Of a stretch of 64,000 bases of DNA, positions 10,074-19,997 are shown one piece after another. The translations under genes and the position numbers were made by a program. Source of the DNA: Prorocentrum cordatum (taxonomy: Eukaryota; Sar; Dinophyceae; Prorocentrales; Prorocentraceae); the NCBI GenBank assembly GCA_963575745.1, contig CAUYUJ010004973.1, forward strand, positions 1 to 64,000, read 5' to 3'. The notes below the pieces were generated by a model that was not told the DNA's origin, made no database searches, and was given only the letters and a program-made list of their open reading frames with translations. Position 1 is the first letter of the stretch, and every line of letters starts with the position of its first letter.

Positions 10074-10399
10074 AGTTCTGGGCCCTGCTCGGGCCCAGGA
10101 CCAGCAAACATCAACTCGGGATAAAATGCGGGCTCCAGGGGAAGGCCAACCAGGTATCCCAAACCCGCGCTCTTCTGGATTTGTTGTGTGGGATCCGGCG
10201 TCGCGAACACATTGCAGCTCCGTGGAAATCGAGACACGGACCCTCGACCACGTCTCCGGTCGTTATTTTTCGGGCTCGGTCGAGCCTTGATCTCTCGGTC
10301 GATCCGCGAGGGTCCCGGGGGCTGCAGCCGGGCCCAGAACGCCCGTTGTGGAAAAGTTGCTGCGCACTGATCTGATGGCCTCCTCCCCCCGGGGAGCAG

Positions 10400-10456
10400 G
10401 CGCACAGCGCGCGCGAGCTCTGCGCGGCCAAGTCCAAGACGCACATGGCCAGCCAG
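10400..10456 (+). CDS. VWD-like protein, exon 4 (57 bp)
   Basis: Nineteen codons reading AHSARELCAAKSKTHMASQ, entered after GGGGAGCAG|GCGCAC and left at CAG|GATCGG, a GA donor. A cysteine spaced after DCPTEK of exon 3 and before DCMIDVCFGG of exon 5 fits one continuous cysteine-rich segment. The exon is short, so the borders rest on phase and on this continuity; a variant acceptor three bases upstream would add one Gln. Confidence 0.55.
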
Positions 10457-10520
10457 GATCGGCAGGCCCAGAGCGGTGCGGCGACCACACCGCCGGGCGA
10501 GTCAGTGGGGGCTCGGGGTG

Positions 10521-10734
10521 AACAGTGCGGCCGGCCCGCTGAAGAAGGAACCCTTTTCGTTGCGGAGGGGCTCACTGTTCCTGAATTTTTCTGCGGCTTG
10601 TCTTGGGTGTCCCTCAGAGTATCTATATGGGAGATCGAAGTTTAACTTATGAGGGTTCCTGCTGACAGGTGCGAGTAAAAAGGTGCCTCGTTCCTATTTT
10701 CGGGAGGGCTCCTTATGACAGCGTTGCGACTGCA
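10521..10734 (+). mobile_element. Family B miniature element, B3 (degenerate)
   Basis: Begins ACAGTGCGGCCGGCCCGCTG, contains GAAGAAGGAACCC, CGAAGTTTAACTTATG and ends GCGTTGCGACTGCA. The 181-bp copies at 36031 and 44992 are better preserved. Confidence 0.55.
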
Positions 10735-10861
10735 CGGTTCTGGGGATCTCTGGAGCCCTTCTCCGAGGAGTCCTTCCTCGGGCGGCTGGGGCGCCCAGAG
10801 GGGTCCCGAAGCAAGGCGGTGGCTGAGCGTGCGGTGAGGTCTTGGGTGGGATGCCGACGTC

Positions 10862-10897
10862 AGGGCTGGACCTAAGCGCTGTTTGTTTTCTGACGGC
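10862..10897 (+). repeat. Inverted repeat arm left of the copia relic
   Basis: CAGGGCTGGACCTAAGCGCT followed by GTTTGTTTTC matches the reverse complement of 18948-18982 at about 26 of 30 positions. Confidence 0.5.
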
Positions 10898-11172
10898 GGC
10901 CCGCCCGCTTGCAGGCTTGGAATTTTGGGGTAAGGCCTCCTCCCCCGCCCCCGAGATATGTCGGACTTTGGAAGCCAGAGGCATCAGGCCGCCAGATGGA
11001 TTTCCAGAGGCGGAGGAGGAAGAGAACGGACCTAAACGTTGTTTTTGCTGGACTTCGGCTGCGACTTTTCTTCGTTTTGGCAGGGAGGTACACAGGAGAA
11101 CAGGTAGAGCAAAGCACGAGCAACATAACGAAAACAAAAAGGCATGCCGACACCCGGGTTGGACTTAAATTT

Positions 11173-11300
11173 GAGTCGGGCGCGTCCTTCTACAGGAGGA
11201 ATATTCAAACATATTACAATCAGAGTCTGGGGGCGACTTTTTAACGATTTGTTTCATGTTGCGTCCGAAATCTGTCTGCTGGAGGACACGCCCGGCCTAA
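11173..11300. mobile_element. Family C foldback element, C1
   Basis: GTCGGGCGCGTCCTTCTACA at the left and GGAGGACACGCCCGGC at the right are inverted. The interior GTCTGGGGGCGAC matches C5, C8 and C9. Confidence 0.65.
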
Positions 11301-11351
11301 ACTTAAGCGCTGTTTTGCTGGACTTCGGCCGCGTTTGCGCTGGACTTCGTA

Positions 11352-11437
11352 CTGAAATATCCTCTTTGCACACATTGCGAGTGGATTCTTGCATTGTGTA
11401 TCTTCGTAATAAGACAATTCGGCACAAAACGCTGATT
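11352..11437 (+). repeat. Possible 5' LTR end remnant
   Basis: ATCCTCTTTGCACACATTGC, GAGTGGATTCTTGCATTGTG, TAATAAGACAATTCGGCACA is collinear with 18836-18912 (CCCTCTCTGCACACAT, GAGTGGATTGTTGCATCGTG, CTCTCGGCACAGAGC). The left part of an LTR is not identified. Confidence 0.45.
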
Positions 11438-11439
11438 CG

Positions 11440-11453
11440 TGGTAGCGTAGAGC
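11440..11453 (+). other. Possible primer-binding site
   Basis: TGGTAGCGTAGAGC directly downstream of the LTR-like end resembles the copia-type initiator-Met tRNA primer site TGGTATCAGAGC, with an altered centre. Confidence 0.35.
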
Positions 11454-11813
11454 GCCGCTGCCCGCGCATGCCGCACGGTCCGCCCGATCGAGTGCAACGT
11501 CGAATCAACCGGGGTCAACCACGCCGACGCGAAGCTGGAGAGCGGCCAGCCCCGCCCCAGCTTGCGGCCACTGGGGAGGGGGGTCGCGGGGCAGAAGATT
11601 TCCGCGATCGGCGCGCGTGGAGCAGCCACGGCGCGAGCGCAAGAGGCGCGCGCGCTTGGATCCACGAGGAGAAGGAGGGGCAGGCGCAGAGGGGCGTAGC
11701 CCGACTCTTCCGCCACGCCTTGCGCGCGAGGCCGAAGCGTTGCGGACAGCCTTCGGACGGGCGCGGCGTCCAGAGGGTCAGAGATGGCTTGAGCCGAGAG
11801 CTAGATTGCCGAG

Positions 11814-12775
11814 GCAGCGTTGCAAGCAGTGCAGGCGCAGGTTCAGGAGGTCATGGAGCAGCTCCGGTTGCTCCGGACAGAGAACCAGCAGTTCGATACC
11901 ACATTGGCACAACAGCAGAATCATACTGGGGCTCTTCAGCAGAGCCATGCAGCCATGCAGCGGCGGCAGCGCCGGCGACCACTGAGGTGCTGCAGCCATT
12001 GGCGTCTGTGCTCACGGAGCAGACAAAGGCCCTCGCGCGGCGCGAGAGGCCGCAGATGGTGGGCCAGAAGGCCATTGGGAAACCATGGGCATTCAACAGA
12101 GATGACTCCAGGTTCCCAGAGTGGACCCGCAAGATAGAGGACAATTTGTGCGGTGTAGATCCTTTGCTGGGTCGCGCGCTGGAGTGGGCCTTGGACCAAG
12201 ACGACCCAGTCAGCATGGGCGACGTGGACCTCCAGGTCGGAGGCGCAGACAACAGTTTCATCGGCGGGATGAAAGGCCTCAACCAGCAGTTCGAGGCCGT
12301 CCTTGCCAGTGCCACAGAGGGCGAGGCGTGGGCGATCGATCAGAGCTGCGCGGGAAACGGTTTGGAAGCCTGGAGGCTGCTGCGCCGGCGCTTTGACCTC
12401 GCCGAGCGGCGGGATGCGCCGGACACCTCCTGAGGGCGATCATGTCACCCAGTAAGGTGAAGATCGAAGAGCTCGGGTCGGCACTCCAGACGCAGGAGGC
12501 CATGGTGACCAGCTACAACGGGAAGGCGCAGAAGCTGGACGAGGCACAGATTGCCGAAGTACGCCGACGCGCGCGCCGAGGTAGTGCAGCACTACCAGGC
12601 CAGAACGGGAAAGCAGGTCAAGATCAGCGCGCGGGACCGCATGCCGACTGCTAACGCTAAGGGCGCAGACGGCAAGGGCAAGGCCCAAGGGGGCAAAATT
12701 GACAGCTCCAGACAATTGGTGGTGTGGCAAGGTGGGCCACAAAGCAAAGGACCGCCGGGCGAAAAATCCGGCTGG
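11814..12775 (+). pseudogene. gag: copia gag pseudogene
   Basis: Pieces in several frames: a Gln-rich coiled-coil-like segment (QAVQAQVQEVMEQLRLLR) at about 11820-11960; a capsid-like segment with KPWAFNRDDSRFPEWTRKIE and LRRRFDLAERR to a stop at 12433; KVKIEELGSALQTQE at 12450; YADARAEVVQHYQARTGKQV at 12555. A zinc knuckle follows near 12714, reading NWWCGKVGHKAKDRR: in a canonical CxxCGxxGHxxxxC knuckle the N and the final R should be Cys, so two of four metal ligands are lost. Gag normally coats the element RNA. At least three frame changes make this nonfunctional. Confidence 0.65.
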
Positions 12776-13079
12776 CCCGAAGGGTCAGGCGAAGCCCACG
12801 GCCAAGGCGAAGGGCAGGGTCAAGAACGCCGGGCCTCTGGACACAGAGCACGACGACGACGGCGAGCGGGAAGGCGAACAGGGCGCGCTGGACATGGGGG
12901 CTCTGGACACGAAGCCCCCAGCCAGCCACTGCGCCGACGGCTGCCTCGAGTTCGACCTGGCGCCTCCGTCACGGCGCGCCCGCAGAAGTGGTTCGAGAGC
13001 CAGGGGGAAGCGCGGGGGCGGCAGCCACGAGGGCTGCGTCGCGGCGAGCTGGAAGAGAACCCCCGACGACGGAGGCGTC

Positions 13080-13370
13080 AAGTTGCGGTGCGCTGATGAG
13101 AACTCGATGGCGCGGAACATCACGGGCAGGCTCACAGACGCGCGCAAGGTTCTGGCCTCCGCGTCCCAGGTGGCTCGGGCAGGGCAGCTGCTCGCGCTGC
13201 AGGAGGGCGGGGGGGGGGGGGGGGCGCGTCATCCCCTGCGACAGCGTCGGCAGGAAGCTCGAGCAGGAGTTGGGCAGGTTGGCGCAGAAGCACGGCCGCG
13301 AGACCCTCCTGCCGGTGTACGAGGAGAGAGGCGTGCACAGTTTCTACATGCATGTAGATGACCAGACGGA
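13080..13370 (+). pseudogene. copia protease region, C-terminal half
   Basis: TDARKVLASASQVARAGQLL, LQEGG and, in another frame, GRETLLPVYEERGVHSFYMH resemble the region after the catalytic Asp of copia aspartic proteases. No D(S/T)G active site is visible upstream. A run of 18 G at 13208-13225 sits at the frame change. Confidence 0.5.
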
Positions 13371-13529
13371 GGTCGCCGGGCTCGAGGGCCCAGGTGCGCG
13401 GGCAGCTCCGCAGCCGGTCTTTGGGCTGCTGGACCCTCGTCGGCAAGTCCACTGGAAGGGGCGCCGGCAGGAGCGGGCAGCCCCGCGCTTGCCGAGGGGC
13501 CAGCCGCAGAGGCGGTCGGGGCACCAGGC

Positions 13530-14490
13530 GTGCCAGACGACGAGGCGGCGGACGAGCAGCAGGAACAGCGCCACAGGGTGTCTGCGCGCCCCCCGACGCG
13601 GCGAGAGGTCGAGGACCACTGCGCGACGGGGCACGCGCAGTTTCGATCGCGGTGTCGGCGTTGCCAAGCAGGACGAGGCATTGGAGAACAAATCAGGGCC
13701 CAAGAGGAGCCCGAGGGCGCAGACCCCGTCATTTCTTGCGACTGCGCTTACATGAATGATGAAGGGGACGAGAGCGCCAAAATGCCCATGCTTGTGATGA
13801 AAGACAGACCGACGCGAAGCTTCATGGTGACTGCAACCCCGAGAGCAAAGGAGTTGATGCCTACACGGTGAGACTACTTGCCGGGTGTGTCGGAGAGTTT
13901 GGATGGAAACGGCACGTATCCAAGTCGGACGGCGAGGCGAGCCTCGTGGCGCTGAAGGCGGCTGCAGGCGGCGCGTTGCCTCGCGTGGAGACTGCGCCAC
14001 AGGAGAGCCCTGTCGGCGACCGCCAGGCCAAAGGGGATGCCGAAGTAGCAGCGAGGGAAGTTCGACGGATGATGAGGTCCTTGAAGGAGGCGTACGAGGA
14101 GAGACTCCAGAAACGCTTGCCTGAGGCGCACGACGTCCTGCACCTGGCATCCCAGGCGAGCGGCCGCCAGCCTGTCGCGGCACAGGGCGGGCGCCGGCGG
14201 TCGGGCGGCCGAGCAGAGGAGAAGCAGGAGTCGCTGGAACGAGGCCTTGATTGAGTTCGGGGAACGCACGCACACCCAGTTGGCGCAGGAAGAGCCGAGG
14301 TCCGGCTTTGCACCCAATATGGTCGAGGGCATCCACGTCGGGCACCACGCGCGCGCCGGCAGCTTGATGGCGACGACGAAAGCCGGGGCGGCGTGGGCCA
14401 AGACCTCCAACAAGACGACGGTCGCGGAGCGCTGGCAGGCGGACTTCTTCGACGACCTCAAGGGGAAGCCTTGGGACATGATGGCGCCAG
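13530..14490 (+). pseudogene. copia integrase pseudogene
   Basis: An N-terminal HHCC-type zinc motif is visible as H-x4-H-x6-C-x2-C in DHCATGHAQFRSRCRRC. The three acidic catalytic residues of a retroviral-type integrase can all be placed: Asp at 13740 (ISCDCAYMND), Asp at 13928 (SKSDGEAS) and Glu at 14042, 38 residues after the second Asp. A stop at 13869-13871 and a frame change separate the first Asp from the other two. Downstream, GERTHTQLAQEEPRSGFAP and EGIHVGHHARAG at 14253-14360 match the post-core part seen in this copia lineage. Integrase would insert the cDNA; this copy cannot make one continuous protein. Confidence 0.7.
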
Positions 14491-16300
14491 GCGCGGGGAG
14501 CTCCGCGCCGGCCAGTCCTGCTGCAGCAGGTGGCCCGCAGCGGCGGCGGCGCCGTCGCCGATGCGGCAGCCGGCGGCGCGGCGCGCCGGAGGCGCAGGAG
14601 GCTCTGGGGGGGGCATGCCAGGGCCGAGGAAGCTGCGCATCCTGAAGAGGGGCGCGCAGACGCACGGGCCCGCGCCGGGGCGCGCGCCCACCGGCCGGGG
14701 CAGCGCGCGCGAAGCAGTGCGCCGAGCGGATGGCCGAGAAGATCCGCGCGGACCCCGCGCAGAGACGCCGCGTGGAGGCTCGGGCCGCTCGACGGGAACC
14801 GCGGCCAGGCGAGGGGGCCGCAGGGGGAAATCTCCATCGCCATCCCCCCCCCATCGCCCCCCCCCGCTCGCCCCCGTCGCCCTCGTCGCCACGAAAGGCA
14901 GCAAGGGCGAGGAGGAGCAGGAGTAGTTGCAGAGGGGGCAGGAGGGGGGGGAGGCAGGAGAGGAAGAGGAGGAGCACCAGGAGGAGGAAGCCCTTCTGGG
15001 AGCAGCAGGAGGGCCGAGGTCAGCAGCACAGGGCAGCTTCGGCGGGTAGCCCCGCGGGGGTCGAGCCGAGGCTGGGGCGCGCCGAAGCGTCTCGGGAGCC
15101 TCCGGCTGGCGCGGAAGGGCGACCCTCAGGGAGGCGACGCGCAGAGAGGAGCCCCGAGAACCAGTCAGTGCTCAAGCTGAAAGCCGGCGGAAGTTCCAGG
15201 ACAGACAGCGGATGGCGACGCAAAGCTGCCGCCAGCAATCCAGCTGAGCACCCAAGCCAGGACGTTTTGGGCATCGCGTGCAAATTCGGGCGCCCCCGCG
15301 CCGCGAGGGTGGAGCGCCGGCGGGGGGCCCCGCCAGCGACGCCGCTGGGTCTGCCAACTCTGGCATGGAAGTCGGATCCATGGATGTTGGGAGGCTTTTG
15401 CGTGACAACAAAAAACGCTTCGAGTAGTGTGTCGTGACAGTAGTGTATCGACGTTCAAGCGCAACGCTTTTGCCTTGTCACCGTCTGAGTTGGAACAGAT
15501 CAGATATCTTTCACTGGAGAGCTGGGGGCCGTGGATGCGTCTGAGCTTCAGGTTCACTTTCGTTCATTATGTTTGTTCGGAGGCGCCCTGGGCACGAAGC
15601 CAGGAATCTGCGCTGACATGGAAGCACCGATTCCTGACGGAACGCAGTGGGACTTCACTTCAGTAACGATTCAGACGCATGTGAGTGGTTCAGGGGACTT
15701 GAACGTGAAGACCGGGCCATGGATGTAGTTCGGAAGCACTTGTGGGTAGCTGGCGGAAGGTATCGTCGACAGATGGCACGTCGTAGATGCATCCCTCGCG
15801 CGCGTCCACGCGCTGCCACGAGCTGGCAGGATGAACGGATCAAGGCATTGTTTGTTCAAGGGGCAGTCTCACGAGAAAAGAGGCCTGTGTGCAAGCGGAG
15901 TTTGGATGGTCAAGCTCACGAAGGTTCGCGAGATGGTGGCGCACGCGATCTGAGGGGGGCCACTGAGTCCATGACCATTCTTCCAGGACTGGCTGGAGAG
16001 CTGGCTGGAGAGCCCCAGACTGGATCGGAGAGCGGGCAGCCCCGCCCCGAACGCCACTACGTCGTCAAGATGGTGGGTGGCCCGGCGAATCGCGCGCGCC
16101 ATATATCCCTCCCGGGGTGGCCAAGTGCTTCTTTATGCCACCCAGACGAGCGCGCGCGGCGAAGGGCACCTCTCCGCGGACGTTTCGAGGCCAGCCGAGA
16201 GCTTCTGAACGACGGCAATCGGCGCTAGGATGATGTCAACGGCGGCTGGCTCGACCCTGCGATGGCTCGAGAGGCGCGGAAATGCGCGGGGAGGTCACTG
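14490..16300 (+). pseudogene. pol linker between integrase and RT, badly decayed
   Basis: LRILKRGAQTHGPAPG at 14635 and MAEKIRADPAQRRRVEARAA at 14730 look like the variable linker in copia polyproteins of this type. A further coding-like stretch, ELQVHFRSLCLFGGALGTKP, lies at about 15540. The rest to 16300 has no segment I can assign. Confidence 0.4.
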
Positions 16301-16309
16301 GGGCCCACC

Positions 16310-17300
16310 AATCAAGCCGCTTTTGATTTGACACGAAGAAAGGCGACAACGATCGACACAACTTCAGCTCGAGGATTGTTGTCACAAGAAATCGGGCAAA
16401 GGCGAAGAGGGCCGGGCGCTGCCGGCGGCCTCGCCCCTCTCCGCGCGCCGCCTTCGGAGACGGTGAAGATCTTGAGCGCTGGGATGGTCCGGGAAATGGT
16501 CAGTTCCAGAGGGCAGCACCTCTGAATTCGACGATTCGACATTCCCCGCTTTCTATGGCAAGGCTGAGAGGCGCGCGCGCATGGAGCTCCCAGAGCAGGA
16601 GCAGGGCGGAATCGAATGCGGATTATTCAAGAAGCTTATGTATGGGACACTGGTCGCGTCAGCAACCAGGCAGCGCGACTGCGTAGGAGCGTTAGAGAGT
16701 GGTGGTCACGCGGCGGGCAGAGCCAATCCAGCACTGTTCTACAGCAGTCGGGATGACTGCCGCTTGGTAGTACACGGGGATGAATTTTGCGCACTTGGCG
16801 ACGATGCGGCGCTAGACCAGATCGAGAAGGCGCCCAGGTCCAAGCATGATCTGAAAGTGACAGGAAGCCTCAAACTGGGCACCGGGAAGGAACAGGAAGT
16901 GATCTTCTTGAACAGGGCGGATAGGGCGGCGGGCAACCCCGGCGACGAGAGGTTCGAGATCGAAGCAGGCCCGCGACGCGCAGAGATGATCGCGAAGGAA
17001 CTCGGTTCAGGAGGAAGTTCTGCGAAGTCCCTGGACACTCCAGGACTCAAGAAGGAGGAGGCAGACGAGCAGGAGCGAGCGTCATCTCCACTTCTCGTAG
17101 GGGAGGAGGTGAAGCGTTACAAGAGTGCCACCGCGCGAGCTGCATATCTTTCGCCTGACAGAGTTATCTCGGGCATGTGGTCAGTAATCTATCGGAGTAC
17201 ATGCAGTCTCCCGGCAGGTGGATATGGTTCGGCCAAAGAGACTCGGGAGGTATGTGAAAGGTCGCCCTCGAGTTGTTCAGGTATACGCAGCAGAATGGCC
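16310..17300 (+). pseudogene. copia reverse transcriptase (RVT_2-like) pseudogene
   Basis: The N-terminal part is in one frame (SARGLLSQEIG, SETVKILSAGMVREMVSS, stop at 16522-16524). A second frame from 16581 carries MELPEQEQGGIECGLFKKLM, ALFYSSRDDCRLVVHGDEF, KSLDTPGLKKEE and SSPLLVGEEVKRYKSATARA. The active-site motif, normally two adjacent Asp, reads H-G-D-E at 16773-16784, so the second catalytic Asp is Glu. After about 17200 the frame shifts again to RLGRYVKGRPRVVQVYAAEW. RNase H, expected next, is absent. Length and order fit a Ty1/copia RT, with at least three breaks. Confidence 0.7.
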
Positions 17301-17334
17301 CTGCCTGCTGCCCCAGCCACCGCGCCGAACTCAC

Positions 17335-17495
17335 TGGACTCACCAGACGCACCGGCCACCGGACACACCGGACACACCAGACACACCGGACACACTGGAC
17401 ATACCAGAGTCGACACACTGGACACACCAGACATACCAGACATACCGGACACGCCGGACACACCGGACCCATCGGACACACCGGATTCGCCGAAC
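17335..17495 (+). repeat. ACACCGGAC short tandem repeat
   Basis: Repeats of a 9-bp CACCGGACA-like word (ACACCAGACACACCGGACA) begin where the RNase H domain should start. On either strand they give periodic His/Thr/Gly or Cys/Pro/Val frames. Confidence 0.75.
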
Positions 17496-17825
17496 TCACC
17501 TTGGAGGGTGAAAGTGGGGGTCGGGCGCAGGGTCCCAGCAATGGTGTCTTTATGGGCCATGAGTGGGCGATGCATCCTCGATTGTTGTGTTCGGCGGGGA
17601 TGCCAATTGAAGCTCCCCGCCTGCGCCCGCGCGCGAGACTTGAGGGGCACCAGAGCAAGGGGGCGAGGGGCTCTGGAAAAAGCGACGATGGCAACGTGCG
17701 CTGAGGGCGCAAAAGACAATGTCGAAATAAACGAAAGCGGTGAGGTGAGGGTCGCAATCTGCCCAGCCAATCTGACATGCGGAACACTGCGACTCAGTTT
17801 TGGGTATCTTGAAGGCCAGGGTAAA

Positions 17826-18055
17826 ATGTGAATTCACATTGTGGGGAACAGCAAAATGTGAAGTCACTTTTTGGGAAAAAGGAAAATTAATTCACAGTTT
17901 GGGAAAAAAGAAAATGTGAATTCTCATTCGGATCTTTTGTGGAGGAATCTAGATGAAAGGGGCCAGAATGTGAACTCACATTTTGGGAAAAGGGAAAATG
18001 TGATTTCACATTTTGGGTAAATGGAAAATGTGAATTCACATTTTGGGAGAGTCGC
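17826..18055. repeat. Palindromic AATGTGAATTCACATT repeats
   Basis: Six or more copies of (A)AATGTGA(A/T)TTCACATT followed by TTGGGAAAA at spacings of about 33-45 bp. Each copy is itself a perfect or near-perfect palindrome. Confidence 0.75.
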
Positions 18056-18512
18056 GGGGCCCATTCCAAATCTGTCTTCGGGGTCGATCGTTCACCGTTT
18101 GGGAACATACGCGATCATCAATCGCACAATCAAGACACGCTTGCACTCCACCTCGCAGCCCCGCGCGCAGAATGCAAGAACGCCCGCACGCATGAACGAT
18201 AATGGATGGGCGGCGCGTGTTCCCGCGCGGGCAACGCGCGGGCGCGAACGATTGGCCCTCCATGACCGCCAACATTGGATGCCAATCGTTCCCGATCACA
18301 TGAGCGATACATTGAGCATACATGGGCGCTTCAGCCCCCATTGAGGACCCCCTGTTGCAGACCCCCTCTTTCACCCTCCAATCACCGGACTCGCAGGACC
18401 CACCGGACTCACCGTCGCAGGACCCGCCGGACTCCCGACTCACCAGCTTCTTGGATCACCCGACGATTGTGATTGTATTGGTGGTGATGGTGTTGATATT
18501 CAGATAACGATT

Positions 18513-18575
18513 TGGATGATGATGATGATGATGCTGATGATGATGATGATGATGATGATGAATACGATGATGATT
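18513..18575 (+). repeat. (GAT)n microsatellite
   Basis: GATGATGATGATGATG runs with few interruptions. Positions 18060-18510 contain GC-rich sequence and short CACCGGACTC-type repeats near 18380 but no gene. Confidence 0.8.
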
Positions 18576-18835
18576 TGGATACTGCAGCTGGCGGCGTTCA
18601 CGATAATGATGTAGCTGACGCCCAACCACCCAGAGTTGATTGCGGGTAGCCCCGCGACAGCTCGAAACAACAACCTGTCTGAGGGCGGGTAACCCCGCGC
18701 AGCACTGAGCTTCGCTACAGCGTTCTTCGCTACACTAGGCTTGGGCGGATCGCCACGCTCCACTACCTTGAGACGGCTATAGAGTCGCGCCAGGCGATGC
18801 AATCTGGAGTACAGTCCAGCTTGTAGCGAGGACGG

Positions 18836-18912
18836 GTGTTGACATGCCCTCTCTGCACACATGATTCTGAGTGGATTGTTGCATCGTGTACCCTCGCAAT
18901 TAGCCCTCTCGG
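18836..18912 (+). repeat. Possible 3' LTR remnant
   Basis: TGTTGACATGCCCTCTCTGC and the following CACACATGATTCTGAGTGG, TTGCATCGTG match the 5' segment 11352-11437 in the same orientation. Confidence 0.45.
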
Positions 18913-18947
18913 CACAGAGCACCTCTTAAAAACGGAAACACAGTGAA

Positions 18948-18982
18948 AAACAACAACGTTTAGGTCCAGCCCTGGTCGACAT
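18948..18982 (-). repeat. Inverted repeat arm right of the copia relic
   Basis: Read on the minus strand it is CAGGGCTGGACCTAAACGTT, the partner of 10862-10897. Confidence 0.5.
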
Positions 18983-19019
18983 CACCGCACGGGCTGTCAT
19001 CGCACCGTCTCGGAACTCC

Positions 19020-19190
19020 GGCGTCCTCGTCCTCCTCCTGCTCCTCCTCCTCGTCCTCCTCCTCCTCCTCCTCCTGCTCCTCCTCGTCCTCCTCTTCCTC
19101 GTCCTCCTCTTCCTCCTCGTCCTCCCCCTCCTCGTCCTCCTCCTCGTCCTCCTCGTCATCCTCGTCCTCCTTCTCGTCCTCCTTCTCGGG
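19020..19190 (-). repeat. (TCC)n pyrimidine tract
   Basis: TCCTCCTCGTCCTCCTCC-type repeats over about 170 bp; minus-strand Arg/Thr frames here are artefacts. Confidence 0.85.
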
Positions 19191-19269
19191 AGTCTCTCGC
19201 GACGTCGGCGCGGCCCCTGGGAGGTCTGGGCCCCCTCCCCTAGAAGAAGCAACAACACCACAAACGCAT

Positions 19270-19467
19270 TTCGGGCCGGACGAAAGGGGGAGATTGGGAA
19301 AGGGGGGGGTTACGAAATCTGCTGCGTGCAGCTGGTTTCGGCCTCACCGAGGGGCCCATTCCTCGATACACAGCCGCCTCCGGCGCCGGGAGGCGCCGGG
19401 AGAATCAGCTACGTGAGCTGATTCTCAAGCCCCCCCCTTTGCTATCCCCCCCTTTCGCCCGACCCGA
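19270..19467 (+). mobile_element. Family F miniature element, F2
   Basis: TTCGGGCCGGACGAAAGGGG start, CCCTTTCGCCCGACCCGA end, with TGCTGCGTGCAGC and AGCTACGTGAGCT palindromes inside. Confidence 0.75.
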
Positions 19468-19478
19468 GTATTCCTGCT

Positions 19479-19605
19479 GGCGCTTCGCGCGGGTTTCTCG
19501 GAACCGCGCCGTGCCACCCAGCGGCGGCTCCGACGCCGCCCCTGGCGCGCTCCAAGCGCCAAGGAGGGGGTCGGCGCAGATTTAAGGAATCCGCGCGGAG
19601 CGCCA
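19479..19605. mobile_element. Family G foldback element, G4
   Basis: CTGGCGCTTCGCGCGGGTTT versus GAATCCGCGCGGAGCGCCAG arms with GCGCCGTG/GGCGCAG inner parts. It abuts F2. Confidence 0.6.
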
Positions 19606-19679
19606 GAAGTTTATGTTTGTGTAGTTTCTTCTCCTTCGATCCTCGTCGGGCCTCGAACATCGGGAGCCAAGGCAAGCGG

Positions 19680-19805
19680 AGGTCGGTCAGAGCGCCGGAT
19701 CTTGCAGAATATTGCAAAGCCAGAGCTGCACTGGCCAAGGCTTGGAAGCAGGATCCTGCAGGATCTTGCAGGATCCTGACTGACCCAGATCTGCCCAGAC
19801 CCGGG
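19680..19805. mobile_element. Family O dispersed repeat, O1
   Basis: GGTCGGTCAGAGCGCCGGAT at the left, GGATCCTGACTGACC at the right, with CTGCAGGATCTTGCAGGATC inside. Copies at 37770 (partial) and 62571. Confidence 0.6.
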
Positions 19806-19997
19806 CCAGTACGTCTACGACTTCGGGGCCAGTGTCTCCCTTTCCTCCCAGGTCTTGCGTGCGTTGTTGCCCCATGGCCTGGTAAAGGGCCCCCTGCCCG
19901 AAGGCCAGACCAAACACCTCGAAGCAGTTCTCCGTGATTTCCCTGGCCACGCTGAGCAGGGAGGTCTGGGGTCTTCAGGCCCCCGGCCCCTGGCCAG

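Larger units (their letters stand above)
11352..18912 (+). mobile_element. Decayed Ty1/copia-type retrotransposon in intron 4
   Basis: Order gag - protease - integrase - reverse transcriptase on the plus strand is the Ty1/copia order. Each domain is split by frameshifts and stops, key residues are altered, and RNase H is replaced by a short-unit satellite. Short similar segments at 11352-11437 and 18836-18912 may be remnants of the two LTRs. The relic lies in the 9.5-kb intron between VWD-like exons 4 and 5, in the same orientation as the gene. Confidence 0.7.

Noticed and set aside
8933-10444. 503-codon minus-strand open frame
   Set aside because: Most of it is poly-Leu/Ser/Pro from TCC tracts, and it runs antisense to two supported exons.
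17164-17831. Cys/Val/Pro-rich minus-strand protein
   Set aside because: Periodic peptide from the CACCGGACA repeat inside the copia relic.
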